Shown here: one piece after another, positions 26,171 through 36,025 of the stretch
How the letters are laid out: every line of letters starts with the position of its first letter
Position numbering within the stretch: position 1 is the first letter of the stretch
Source of the DNA: Deltaproteobacteria bacterium GWF2_42_12
Lineage (GTDB): Bacteria; Desulfobacterota; GWC2-55-46; UBA9637
DNA: 45,158 nucleotides
Reading direction: 5' to 3'
NCBI GenBank assembly: GCA_001797665.1
Contig: MGQA01000010.1
Coordinates: 1-45,158, forward strand
Made by a program: the position numbers and the translations under genes
Notes under the pieces: generated by a model
What the model saw: only the letters and a program-made list of their open reading frames with translations
Databases searched by the model: none
What the model was told of the DNA's origin: nothing

Positions 26171-28447
26171 ATGTTAGAACTTGAAGGCTTTAAGGAAAAA
26201 TTGACACAAAAGGGCCTCAGGGTTTTAGAAACTGCTGTTGAGGAGAGCAAGAGGCGGCAGCACTATTATCTCGGCGTGGAGCATATCTTTATTTCCTTTG
26301 CTATTGTGGAAGAGGTCTTTTTCAGGGATGTAATGAGCGACCTCAACCTTGATGCAAATCAGGTTATTTCTTTTTTAAATGACCACCTTAATGTATCGCG
26401 TCAATACATAGGTGTTGGTCTGAAAATCCCGCCTACAACAAAGACAATCTTTAAACTTGCCTGGGAAGAGGCGCAGAGATGGGGAAGGGAAGAGATAGAT
26501 TCTACTGACCTTTTCATAGCCATATTTCAGGAAAGCCACAGCCTTCCGGCAAAGGTATTTAGAAACTTCGGCCTTGACCCTGATTATGTTATGAGAAGGA
26601 TAACATCGCGGGTAAGGAATAAAGAGGAAATAGAAGAAGAACTGAAGAAGAAGTACGACCTGCCGCCAAACCTAAAACACTTTGCTGTTAATCTTAATAA
26701 GCTTGCCCATTATGATAAGCTTCCTCCTATTATTGGAAGGGATAATGAGATAGAACAGGTAATGGAGATACTCTGTCATGTGGAGCGGAGCAACTCTGTT
26801 ATGATAGTTGGCGAGCCTGGTGTGGGAAAGACAGCCATAGTAGAAGGGCTTGCAAGAAAATTAGAGTATGAACCCCACAGGGTTCCAAAGAGGCTGAGAG
26901 AAAAGCAGATAGTGAATCTTCAGATGAACTCTGTTGTAGCAGGCACTATATTCAGGGGCATGTTTGAGGATAGGGTTGAAAAGATAATAAAGGAACTCAA
27001 GGATAGGAAAAATATAATCCTTTTTATAGATGAGGCGCACTCCCTGATTGGTGCTGGCTCTGCAATGGGTGTGCCGTCAGATGCGGCCAATATATTCAAA
27101 TCAACGCTTGCAAGGGGTGAGATTCAGATAATCGGCGCTACAACCCTTGCTGAATATAAAGAATACATAGCTGAAGATGAGGCGCTTGCAAGAAGATTCA
27201 GGATAGTAAATATTGATGAGCCGTCAATAGAAGATACAAGAAAGATACTATATGGCATCAGGCCGCGGCTTCAGAAAAATTATTCAGTAAATATAACTGA
27301 TAGCGCAATTGAGACTGCCCTGGATATGTCTCAGAGATATGTGCGTAGCCTGAGACTCCCTGATAAGGCAATAGCCTGGCTTGATACCGCCTCTGTAAAG
27401 GTTGAGATAAATAAGCCGCATGAGCAAGTAACAGGCAATGATGTGATAGATGTCATATCCCAGGAGACAAAGATACCGAGAGATATGATATTCAGAGATA
27501 CTACAACAAGGTTTAAGGATATGGAGACTGCGCTGGCTCAAAGGGTTATTGGACAGAGGGAGGCAATAGAGGCGCTTGCGAAAAGGTTAAGGCTTAATAA
27601 AGGTCCGCTCAAGGAAAATTATGCAAGGCCTGATGGGGTGCTGCTATTTCTCGGCCCCACAGGGGTTGGCAAGACAGAACTCGCCAAGGCCCTTGCAGAG
27701 TTTCTCTTTGGTGACGAGAAGAAGATGGTGCGACTGGATATGAGTGAATACAAGGATTCATCTATTGCAGTTGATAAGCTCATTGGCATGCCCAGGGGTA
27801 TTGTTGGCAGTGAGCGCGGCGGTATACTTACAAATCAGGTAAGGGAAAACCCTTATTCCGTGGTCCTTTTGGATGAGGTAGAGAAGGCGAATCCATATGT
27901 GCTAAACCTCTTCCTGCAGGTCTTTGATGAGGGTTGGCTTACAGACGGCAGAGGCAAGAGGGTATATTTCAGTGATACCGTGATTATAATGACCAGCAAT
28001 CTTGGAAGCGATGAGTTCAAAAAATTCACAAAGCCAATGGGTTTCTTGCCAGAAGGCCAGAAACTTGGAGACTTAAAAAAGAGCATCATGAAAGAGGTGG
28101 AGAATACTTTTTCTCCGGAATTTTTGAATAGAATTGATGACATTATAATCTTCTCTCCACTTACACGAGAAGAAGTGAAGAGGATTGCCATACTCTATCT
28201 GAGCAATATAAAAAGGCATATGGAAGAGAATGACAAGTTTCTTGAGATTTCTGATGCAGCCGTGGAAGCGCTCGTTGATACAGGATACAGCCCCAAATAC
28301 GGCGCGAGATTTTTAAAGAGACACATAGATGAAAAGGTGAAGGTTCTCATAACACTAAAATGGAAAGAGGGCTCTGCATTTAAGGTAAATGCAATCGACA
28401 ATGAGATTGTGGTTGAGTGTGTGACAAATGAATTAGTTACTGTTTAA
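26171..28447 (+). CDS. ATP-dependent Clp protease ATP-binding subunit (ClpA/ClpC-like)
   Basis: Two AAA modules GEPGVGKTAIVEGLA and GPTGVGKTELAKALAE; Clp N domain; start ATG 26171 (ORF-track start reads through the palindrome). Confidence 0.93.
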   Translation: MLELEGFKEKLTQKGLRVLETAVEESKRRQHYYLGVEHIFISFAIVEEVFFRDVMSDLNLDANQVISFLNDHLNVSRQYIGVGLKIPPTTKTIFKLAWEEAQRWGREEIDSTDLFIAIFQESHSLPAKVFRNFGLDPDYVMRRITSRVRNKEEIEEELKKKYDLPPNLKHFAVNLNKLAHYDKLPPIIGRDNEIEQVMEILCHVERSNSVMIVGEPGVGKTAIVEGLARKLEYEPHRVPKRLREKQIVNLQMNSVVAGTIFRGMFEDRVEKIIKELKDRKNIILFIDEAHSLIGAGSAMGVPSDAANIFKSTLARGEIQIIGATTLAEYKEYIAEDEALARRFRIVNIDEPSIEDTRKILYGIRPRLQKNYSVNITDSAIETALDMSQRYVRSLRLPDKAIAWLDTASVKVEINKPHEQVTGNDVIDVISQETKIPRDMIFRDTTTRFKDMETALAQRVIGQREAIEALAKRLRLNKGPLKENYARPDGVLLFLGPTGVGKTELAKALAEFLFGDEKKMVRLDMSEYKDSSIAVDKLIGMPRGIVGSERGGILTNQVRENPYSVVLLDEVEKANPYVLNLFLQVFDEGWLTDGRGKRVYFSDTVIIMTSNLGSDEFKKFTKPMGFLPEGQKLGDLKKSIMKEVENTFSPEFLNRIDDIIIFSPLTREEVKRIAILYLSNIKRHMEENDKFLEISDAAVEALVDTGYSPKYGARFLKRHIDEKVKVLITLKWKEGSAFKVNAIDNEIVVECVTNELVTV

Positions 28448-28504
28448 GCCAAAAATTGCATTTGTCAGAAAATATTATTGCATTTTCTGGGCTAAGGAAA
28501 AGTT

Positions 28505-29338
28505 GTGTTCAAAAATATACTAATACCTCAGGATGGTTCAAAGCACAGCAGGGCAGCCCTTGCCTACGGAACATGGCTTGCCAGAAAATGCGATGCCAAG
28601 GTTATTGGCCTTTATGTTGTTGATGTTGTTGCAATGGAAGGCCCCTTTCTCCATGACCTTTCCGGGTCGCTTGGATTCGAGCCCTTTTTGAACTTCTCCA
28701 CAAAAATGCGGGAGATTCTGGAAAGTAAAGGACAAGGCATTTTAAAAGAATTTACAGAGAATTGTCAGAGGGAGGGAGTTGTTTACGACAGTGTTCAGGA
28801 TTTCGGAATAGTTGCAAATACCATCTGCGAAAAGGCAAAGCTTGCAGATATGGTTATCATGGGCCGCAGGGGAATAAATATACAATTTGAATATGGTCTT
28901 CTCGGTTCTACAACCGAAGGGGTTATTCGTAAATGTTCAAAACCAGTGCTCATTGTTTCTGATGAATATAAGGAAGTGACAAAACCGCTTCTTGCATATG
29001 ATGGGAGTTTTACATCAAGTCGCGCAATGCACTCTGCTGCTGAATTTGTGAACACATTAAAACTTCCGCTCACGGTCATAACGGTTTCAAAAGATGGAAA
29101 TGGAGAGGCGCTTTTAAATGATGCACGGGAATACTTTAAACCCTATGACATCCAGCCTCAATTTGTGTTGCTCAAGGGACATGCACCGCAGGAGATAGTT
29201 AAGTATTATAAAGAACATGACCACGATATACTATTCATGGGCATTACCAGCCATTCGAGGATTGTAGAAATGGTTCTCGGCAGCACTACAGAATATGTTA
29301 TGAGAAGCGTCAACGGCCCTGTGTTTTTAGAGAGATAA
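28505..29338 (+). CDS. Universal stress protein (tandem UspA)
   Basis: ILIPQDGSKHSRAALAYGTWLARKCDAKVIGLYVVD; GLLGSTTEGVIRKCSKPVLIV and VLGSTTEYVMRSVNGPVFL. Confidence 0.92.
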   Translation: MFKNILIPQDGSKHSRAALAYGTWLARKCDAKVIGLYVVDVVAMEGPFLHDLSGSLGFEPFLNFSTKMREILESKGQGILKEFTENCQREGVVYDSVQDFGIVANTICEKAKLADMVIMGRRGINIQFEYGLLGSTTEGVIRKCSKPVLIVSDEYKEVTKPLLAYDGSFTSSRAMHSAAEFVNTLKLPLTVITVSKDGNGEALLNDAREYFKPYDIQPQFVLLKGHAPQEIVKYYKEHDHDILFMGITSHSRIVEMVLGSTTEYVMRSVNGPVFLER

Positions 29339-29560
29339 TCCTAAAAAACTTTTTAAATTTCCTTTCTCTGTATACTTATCTAAAAAGACCCCTCCTTTTA
29401 GCGCCAAAATTATTGACTTATCCTTTTGGTGTGTGCTACTTTCAAAAACAATATGAATAGTGTTGTTTAACCTCTCTCTGAGTGAAATAAAGATAGACAA
29501 ATCAAAAAAGTTATCTTTCCTTCCACTCACTGAGCTTACCGAGGAATAGGGATAAAAAAG

Positions 29561-30922
29561 ATGCCAGATGATGTCAAGACAAATAATATTGACGCATTAA
29601 AAGACCTTATCCAAAAAAGGGATGATGTGGCTGTAATCGGCCTTGTCGCGTCTTTGCATCCATCAGATATTGCTAAGCTTTTTTCAAGCCTTGAAGAAGA
29701 AGAAAAGATATATGTCTTTGGCCTCCTTGACCCCGAGGTGGCATCCAATGTCCTACTTGAGGTAGATGACCCGACAAGGGAAAAGCTTATTGCATCAATA
29801 TCAAAGGCAGAGCTTACCGAGATAGTTGATGAAATGGCAACCGATGATGCTACTGATGTGATTGCAGAACTCCCGCATGAAGAGGCAAAGACAGTCCTTG
29901 AAGGCATAGACTGGAAAGAATCAGCCGAGGTTCAAAAGCTTCTTAAATACCCGGAAGACACTGCCGGTGGCATCATGCAGACAGAAATGGTTATGATTAA
30001 AGAGGATGCCACAGTTCAGGAGACAATAGATGAAGTGAGAAAAAAAAGTGAAGAGATACCAAATATTCACTGCGTGTTTGTAGTAGATGACGATACCAAA
30101 CTTGTCGGGACAGTTCCTTTAGAAAAGTTAATCCTTGCAAAACCACATTTGCCCATTAAAGATCTAATGAACTCTAAGTCAGTTAAAGTAGGAGTTGATA
30201 CTGACCAGGAAGAGGTGGCCCGGATATTCCAGAAATACGATGTTGTTACTGTTCCGGTTGTAGATGGGAGCGAGAAGCTTCTCGGCAGGATTACCATAGA
30301 TGATGTAATGGATGTTATAGAAGAAGAGATATTTGAAGATTTTTATAGAATGGCAAGTCTAAGCACAGATGAGCGGGTCTTGGATTCAGCATCCAGGTCT
30401 TTCAGGTTGAGATTCCCCTGGCTTCTGATAAATCTTGCAACGGCATTTGTTGCAGCAAGTGTGGTAAAGGTGTTTGAGAACACAATTCAGGCGGTTGTTA
30501 CATTGGCGGTTTTTATGCCGATCGTTGCAGGGATGGGGGGGAATGCAGCAACGCAGACAATCACAGTCGTTGTCCGGGGGCTTGCATTGGGCGAATTGGA
30601 ATTAAAATATGCAAAAAAGGTGCTTGTTAAAGAGGTTATAGTTGGCTTTGCCAATGGAGCATTAAATGGCGTAGTTGCAGCTATTGTCGCGTATCTTATG
30701 GGTGTAAATTATATGATTGGCTTATTGCTATTTCTTGCGATGATTGCTAATCTCGTTATAGCTGGTTTCAGCGGCACAGTAATTCCTTTTATACTAAAAT
30801 GGTACAAGGCAGACCCTGCCCTCTCTGCAACAGTTTTTGTTACAACCTGTACTGATGTGGGTGGGTTCCTTTCATTCTTGGGGCTTGCAGCAATATTTCT
30901 TAAATATGGAATGCTCGGATAA
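29561..30922 (+). CDS. mgtE: Magnesium transporter MgtE
   Basis: 453 aa; N-domain repeats, CBS pair, GGNAATQTITVVVRGLALGEL, FVTTCTDVGGFLSFLGLA. Confidence 0.96.
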   Translation: MPDDVKTNNIDALKDLIQKRDDVAVIGLVASLHPSDIAKLFSSLEEEEKIYVFGLLDPEVASNVLLEVDDPTREKLIASISKAELTEIVDEMATDDATDVIAELPHEEAKTVLEGIDWKESAEVQKLLKYPEDTAGGIMQTEMVMIKEDATVQETIDEVRKKSEEIPNIHCVFVVDDDTKLVGTVPLEKLILAKPHLPIKDLMNSKSVKVGVDTDQEEVARIFQKYDVVTVPVVDGSEKLLGRITIDDVMDVIEEEIFEDFYRMASLSTDERVLDSASRSFRLRFPWLLINLATAFVAASVVKVFENTIQAVVTLAVFMPIVAGMGGNAATQTITVVVRGLALGELELKYAKKVLVKEVIVGFANGALNGVVAAIVAYLMGVNYMIGLLLFLAMIANLVIAGFSGTVIPFILKWYKADPALSATVFVTTCTDVGGFLSFLGLAAIFLKYGMLG

Positions 30923-30979
30923 TGCAATTATAAATTACGATTTCTTAATGTATAATTTTTATCCTTCATTGTCTTTACT

Positions 30980-31738
30980 ATGACTGGCCATTTTAAGACA
31001 GAGGCAATTGTATTAAAATCCATGGACTATGGAGAGTCTGATAGGATAATTACATTTTATACATTAGAATTTGGAAAGGTAAAGGGCATTGCAAAGGGCG
31101 CCAGAAATAGCAAAAAGAGATTTGTGAATAATCTTGAACCATTCTCATACATAAATCTATTGTTCTTTCAAAAGCAGGGAAGAGACCTTGTCATAGTAGA
31201 ACAGGCTGAGGTCATCAGGAGGTTTGACACTCTCACAGCGGATCTGGAGAGGTTTGCATTTGCCTGCTACTGTCTTGAACTGCTTAATGAGATGACGCTT
31301 GAAGAGCAAAAGAATATAAAGGTCTTTGAACTGCTTGTCAAATTTCTTATAATGCTCAATGGCGGGGCTGGCATCAAAACTATCGTCATGTTTTTTCAAA
31401 TAAAGCTTTTTTCACTGCTCGGCTACTATCCCCATCTTGACACCTGTATTGTGTGTAAAAACATTCCGACAGATGATAACAAGGTGTTTTTTTCGACCGC
31501 CAGAAGCGGTATCCTCTGTTTTGTTTGCGGAGACCAGGAAAAATCGCTGATACCGGTTTCACAAGGGACAGTAAAATTTCTCATCCTGGCGGCAAGAATA
31601 GACATTGAAAAGGCAGAACGAATAGATATGGCAGAGTGGGCAGCAAAGGAGTGTGAAAAGGTTATCGGAGATTTTATAATACATCATTTGGGTAAGGAAT
31701 TGAAGAGCAAGAAATTTCTAGAGAAAATAACCGAATAA
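30980..31738 (+). CDS. recO: DNA repair protein RecO
   Basis: [42 protein letters not shown]; Cys4 CIVCKN..CFVCGD. Confidence 0.94.
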   Translation: MTGHFKTEAIVLKSMDYGESDRIITFYTLEFGKVKGIAKGARNSKKRFVNNLEPFSYINLLFFQKQGRDLVIVEQAEVIRRFDTLTADLERFAFACYCLELLNEMTLEEQKNIKVFELLVKFLIMLNGGAGIKTIVMFFQIKLFSLLGYYPHLDTCIVCKNIPTDDNKVFFSTARSGILCFVCGDQEKSLIPVSQGTVKFLILAARIDIEKAERIDMAEWAAKECEKVIGDFIIHHLGKELKSKKFLEKITE

Positions 31739-31758
31739 GGATAAGAAAGGAAGCGCTA

Positions 31759-32598
31759 ATGTATTTTCAGGATATAATCATAAATCTCCAGACATACTGG
31801 GCAAAGCAGGGATGCGTCATTTGCCAGCCCTATGATATGGAAAAGGGCGCAGGGACATTTAATCCCATGACATTTCTAAAGGTTCTTGGGCCTGAGCCGT
31901 GGAAGGGTGCGTATGTAGAACCCTCAAGGCGGCCCACAGATGGCCGTTATGGTGAAAATCCAAACAGGCTTCAGCATTATTATCAGTTTCAGGTTATATT
32001 GAAGCCGTCGCCTGATGATATTCAGGATATATACCTCAACAGCTTAAAAAAACTTGGCATAGACCCATTAAAACACGATATACGGTTTGTTGAGGATGAC
32101 TGGGAATCTCCCACATTAGGCGCATGGGGGCTTGGATGGGAGGTATGGCTTGATGGAATGGAGATAACACAGTTCACCTATTTTCAGCAGGCTGGTGGCA
32201 TAGAGCTTAAACCTGTATCAGGTGAGCTTACCTACGGACTCGAAAGAATCGCCATGTATCTACAGGGTGTTGATAGTATCTTTGACATAGAATGGACAAA
32301 AGGTACCAAATATGGCGATGTCCATCACAGGGGTGAGGTCGAGCATTCTATTTATAATTTTGAGGCAGCTGATACAGAAATGCTTTTCAAGCTCTTTGAT
32401 ATGTATGAAAAAGAGGCCCAAAAACTCCTTGAAAAGAGCTTAGTGCTTCCCGCATACGACTACTGCCTGAAGAGCTCCCATACCTTTAATCTCCTTGACG
32501 CAAGAGGAGCAATAAGTGTTGCTGAAAGGACAAGGTTTATAGCACGGGTAAGGGATATTGCAAGAAGGTGTGCTGAAGGATATTTAAAGAAAGGCTGA
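31759..32598 (+). CDS. glyQ: Glycyl-tRNA synthetase alpha subunit
   Basis: [81 protein letters not shown]. Confidence 0.98.
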   Translation: MYFQDIIINLQTYWAKQGCVICQPYDMEKGAGTFNPMTFLKVLGPEPWKGAYVEPSRRPTDGRYGENPNRLQHYYQFQVILKPSPDDIQDIYLNSLKKLGIDPLKHDIRFVEDDWESPTLGAWGLGWEVWLDGMEITQFTYFQQAGGIELKPVSGELTYGLERIAMYLQGVDSIFDIEWTKGTKYGDVHHRGEVEHSIYNFEAADTEMLFKLFDMYEKEAQKLLEKSLVLPAYDYCLKSSHTFNLLDARGAISVAERTRFIARVRDIARRCAEGYLKKG

Positions 32599-32671
32599 GG
32601 TTAAGGTTGATAGCAATCTGGCTTACCTTTTCTTTTGACAACCATAGAAATGTGGGCTAACATTTTATATG

Positions 32672-32932
32672 TAGACCCAAAAATAGATATTGATTTTTGG
32701 GGGAACTGGCAAGTTGTCCCCGATAGATTCAGTCGGGGACAGAGGAGGCGGAGGCCATCCCTGATAAAAGCACTCAGGGACATGTTTTTGCGATGAGCCC
32801 TCCCCCTTTATCCCCCTCATGGAGGGGGACAGGGGGAGGATACGGTGAAGAGCAAAAATGCGCCGACAACGAAGTATGGCAGTCAAATCGCCAGTTTGTA
32901 AAATAGCGAGGTTTTCAATCGCTATTTTACGG
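32672..32932 (+). repeat. Dispersed ~270 bp repeat, copy C
   Basis: CCCAAAAATAGATATTGATTTTTGGGGG ... GTAAAATAGCGAGGTTTTCAATCGCTATTTTAC; matches copies A and B. Confidence 0.92.
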
Positions 32933-32946
32933 TGTAGAGGAACAAT

Positions 32947-33921
32947 ATGCACATCCAAGAGGCATATCACATAATACGGGAAGATCTCAAGCAAGTAGAG
33001 CTTGAATTTAGAAGAAACCTTGAGTCAGAAGTAGTTCTCATACGAAAAGTAGGGGAATATATTTTAAGTAACGGAGGCAAACGACTGAGGCCCACGTTGT
33101 TGCTTTTATCTGCCAGACTGTGCGGTTATCAGGGACGTCGCCATATACCACTCGCTGCAGTAGTAGAGTTCATCCATACTGCAACACTTCTCCACGATGA
33201 TGTTATTGATAATGCCAGTATGCGGCGGGGAAAGGCATCTACAAATATCCTATGGGGTAATGGTGCGAGTATTCTTATAGGTGACTTTCTTTTTTCAAAG
33301 TCTTTTTATTTGACTGTGGCTGATGGAGATTTAAGCATTCTTAAGGTTTTATCTGGCACTACAACGCGGATGGCTGAGGGCGAAGTTTTACAACTTCTAA
33401 AAGGCTGTGATGTTGAGGCAACAGAAAAGGATTATCTCTCAGTTATAACAAACAAGACCGCATCGCTTATATCTGCCGCATGTCAGATAGGTGCGATATT
33501 GGGTAAGATTACCAAAAATAAAGAAACCGCCCTTGCTGACTATGGCATGAATTTAGGTATTGCATTTCAACTGATGGATGACTGTCTCGACTACACATCG
33601 AGCAATGAGGAGTTGGGTAAAGTAATAGGAAACGACCTGAGAGAGGGAAAGATTACCCTTCCACTGATTTTTGCTATTAAAAATGCAGTCCCTGCAGAAA
33701 TGGAAGATATTTTAGAGGCGTTGGAGTCCGATAAGCTTCAAGATGCGCAACTTTCGTCTGTAGTGAGTTTGATTAATAAATATAGGGGAATAGATTACAC
33801 ATTAAATATGGCAAGAAAATATGTTGAGAATGCAAAGGCCTGTCTTAATATCTTTGAGCCAAGCCTTGAAAAAACCGCTCTTATAGCCTTGACAGATTAT
33901 GTTGTAGAAAGGACGTATTGA
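32947..33921 (+). CDS. Polyprenyl diphosphate synthase (IspB-like)
   Basis: GGKRLRPTLLLLSARLCG, LLHDDVIDNASMRRGK, LMDDCLDYTSSNEELGK. Confidence 0.95.
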   Translation: MHIQEAYHIIREDLKQVELEFRRNLESEVVLIRKVGEYILSNGGKRLRPTLLLLSARLCGYQGRRHIPLAAVVEFIHTATLLHDDVIDNASMRRGKASTNILWGNGASILIGDFLFSKSFYLTVADGDLSILKVLSGTTTRMAEGEVLQLLKGCDVEATEKDYLSVITNKTASLISAACQIGAILGKITKNKETALADYGMNLGIAFQLMDDCLDYTSSNEELGKVIGNDLREGKITLPLIFAIKNAVPAEMEDILEALESDKLQDAQLSSVVSLINKYRGIDYTLNMARKYVENAKACLNIFEPSLEKTALIALTDYVVERTY

Positions 33922-33923
33922 TT

Positions 33924-35918
33924 CTATCCCATCAAGACCTCCATCTCTTCAAGCTCCTTTATCCTATCCCTTAGCTCTGCTGCCTTTTCAAAGTCAAGTT
34001 TTTTTGCTACCTCCTGCATTTCCTTGCGTAAAGATTTTATTATTTCAGGCAGTTCATGGGGCGGGATATACTCTTCCTTCTTTTCAGCCACAACTGGCAC
34101 AGTATAGTAATCTGCCTCATAGATAGAGCTTAACACATCCTTGATTGAACTCTTGATGGTCTCTGGTGTAATTCCATTCTTTTTATTGTATTCAGCCTGA
34201 AGCTTATGCCTTCTGTTTGTTTCATCAATTGCCTTTTTCATAGAGCCTGTTATAGTATCAGCATACATAATGACACGACCATTCACATTCCTTGCAGCCC
34301 TTCCGCAGGTCTGAATAAGGGAGCGCTCAGAGCGCAAAAATCCTTCTTTATCAGCATCAAGAATAGCCACAAGTGAAACCTCTGGGAGGTCAAGTCCTTC
34401 TCGTAAGAGATTTATCCCTATCAGGCAATCAAATTCGCCGAGTCTCAATGCCCTTAATATCTCAACCCTTTCAAGTGTCTCAATATCAGAGTGAAGGTAT
34501 TTTACCTTTAGGCCGAGGTCAGCATAATATCTTGTCAAATCCTCTGCCATTCTCTTGGTAAGCGTAGTTACCAGTACACGCTCCTTTCTTTCAACCCTCT
34601 TTCTTATCTCGCCGAGCAGGTCATCCACCTGTGCCTTTGCGGGCCTGACTTCAATAATAGGATCCATAAGCCCTGTTGGCCGCACAATCTGCTCTGCAAT
34701 ATATCCCTTTGCCTTTTTCATTTCATATTCAGCAGGTGTTGCAGATACATATATTGCCTGCCTCACCCTTTTTTCAAATTCTTCAAACTTCAAAGGCCTG
34801 TTGTCTAATGCAGACGGAAGCCTGAAGCCGTATTCAACGAGCGTATTCTTCCGAGACCTGTCTCCATGATACATGCCGCCAATCTGAGGGATGGAAATAT
34901 GGCTCTCGTCAACAATCAGGAGAAAATCCTCCGGGAAATAATCAATCAAAGTATACGGTGGCTCGCCAGCAAGCTTTCCGGACAGATGCCTTGAATAATT
35001 CTCTATCCCTGAGCAGTAGCCCATCTCCTCAATCATCTCAAGGTCAAACATTGTCCTCTGCTCAAGACGCTGTGCCTCAAGAAGTTTATTTTCATTCTTT
35101 AATAACTTTAACCTCTCCCTTAATTCCTCCCGTATGGTGTCCATCGCCCTTTTGAGATTATCCCTTGTTGTCACATAATGGCTTGCGGGATGGATGAGCG
35201 CCTTATTTGCCTTTTGAATAATCTTGCCCCTGAGCGGGTCTACCTCTGATATGGCGTCTATCGAATCCCCAAAGAACTCAAGCCTTATCGCCCTTTCTGC
35301 CTCATAAGCAGGGAATATCTCCACAACATCGCCCCGGACCCTGAAAGTCCCTCTGTAAAAATCATAGTCATTTCTCTGATACTGCATCTCCACAAGCCTT
35401 TTCAATACCTCATCCCTCTGCGTCTCCATCCCCTTTTCTGCATAGAGATGCATACTTCCGTAATCATCAGGTGAGCCTATGCCGTAGATGCACGATACAG
35501 ATGCGACAATAATCACGTCATTGCGCGTAAGCAGCGCATGGGTTGCAGAATGCCTGAGCTTATCTATCTCATCATTGATTGACGCATCCTTTTCTATATA
35601 GGTGTCGGTTGTCGGGACATACGCCTCCGGCTGATAGTAGTCATAGTAAGACACAAAATATCCAACCGCATTTTCGGGAAAAAGCTCCCTGAATTCTGCA
35701 AAAAGCTGCGCCGCAAGGGTTTTGTTCGGCGCAAGCACAAGGACTGGCTTATTTACATTCGCAATCACATTGGCTATGGTAAATGTCTTGCCTGAGCCGG
35801 TAACTCCAAGAAGCGCCTGATGCTTAATCCCCTTGTTTATTCCGCTTGTCAATTCTTTAATCGCCTTTGGCTGGTCGCCCTTTGGCGTGAATTGGGTTGT
35901 GATTTTGAATTTGTGCAT
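33924..35918 (-). CDS. uvrB: Excinuclease ABC subunit B
   Basis: [59 protein letters not shown]. Confidence 0.99.
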   Translation of the reverse strand: MHKFKITTQFTPKGDQPKAIKELTSGINKGIKHQALLGVTGSGKTFTIANVIANVNKPVLVLAPNKTLAAQLFAEFRELFPENAVGYFVSYYDYYQPEAYVPTTDTYIEKDASINDEIDKLRHSATHALLTRNDVIIVASVSCIYGIGSPDDYGSMHLYAEKGMETQRDEVLKRLVEMQYQRNDYDFYRGTFRVRGDVVEIFPAYEAERAIRLEFFGDSIDAISEVDPLRGKIIQKANKALIHPASHYVTTRDNLKRAMDTIREELRERLKLLKNENKLLEAQRLEQRTMFDLEMIEEMGYCSGIENYSRHLSGKLAGEPPYTLIDYFPEDFLLIVDESHISIPQIGGMYHGDRSRKNTLVEYGFRLPSALDNRPLKFEEFEKRVRQAIYVSATPAEYEMKKAKGYIAEQIVRPTGLMDPIIEVRPAKAQVDDLLGEIRKRVERKERVLVTTLTKRMAEDLTRYYADLGLKVKYLHSDIETLERVEILRALRLGEFDCLIGINLLREGLDLPEVSLVAILDADKEGFLRSERSLIQTCGRAARNVNGRVIMYADTITGSMKKAIDETNRRHKLQAEYNKKNGITPETIKSSIKDVLSSIYEADYYTVPVVAEKKEEYIPPHELPEIIKSLRKEMQEVAKKLDFEKAAELRDRIKELEEMEVLMG

Positions 35919-36025
35919 AGAAATAATAATAGCACACAGAGGGCAATTCTCAAATAGAACTTCTCTTGTGCTATTTTACCTACTCCTCAGTTGACCGTCA
36001 TGAAGAATGGGGATATACTAAAATT

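Noticed and set aside
29339-29560. Possible Mg2+ riboswitch (M-box) upstream of mgtE
   Set aside because: The 220 nt gap is suggestive but I could not identify M-box conserved segments.
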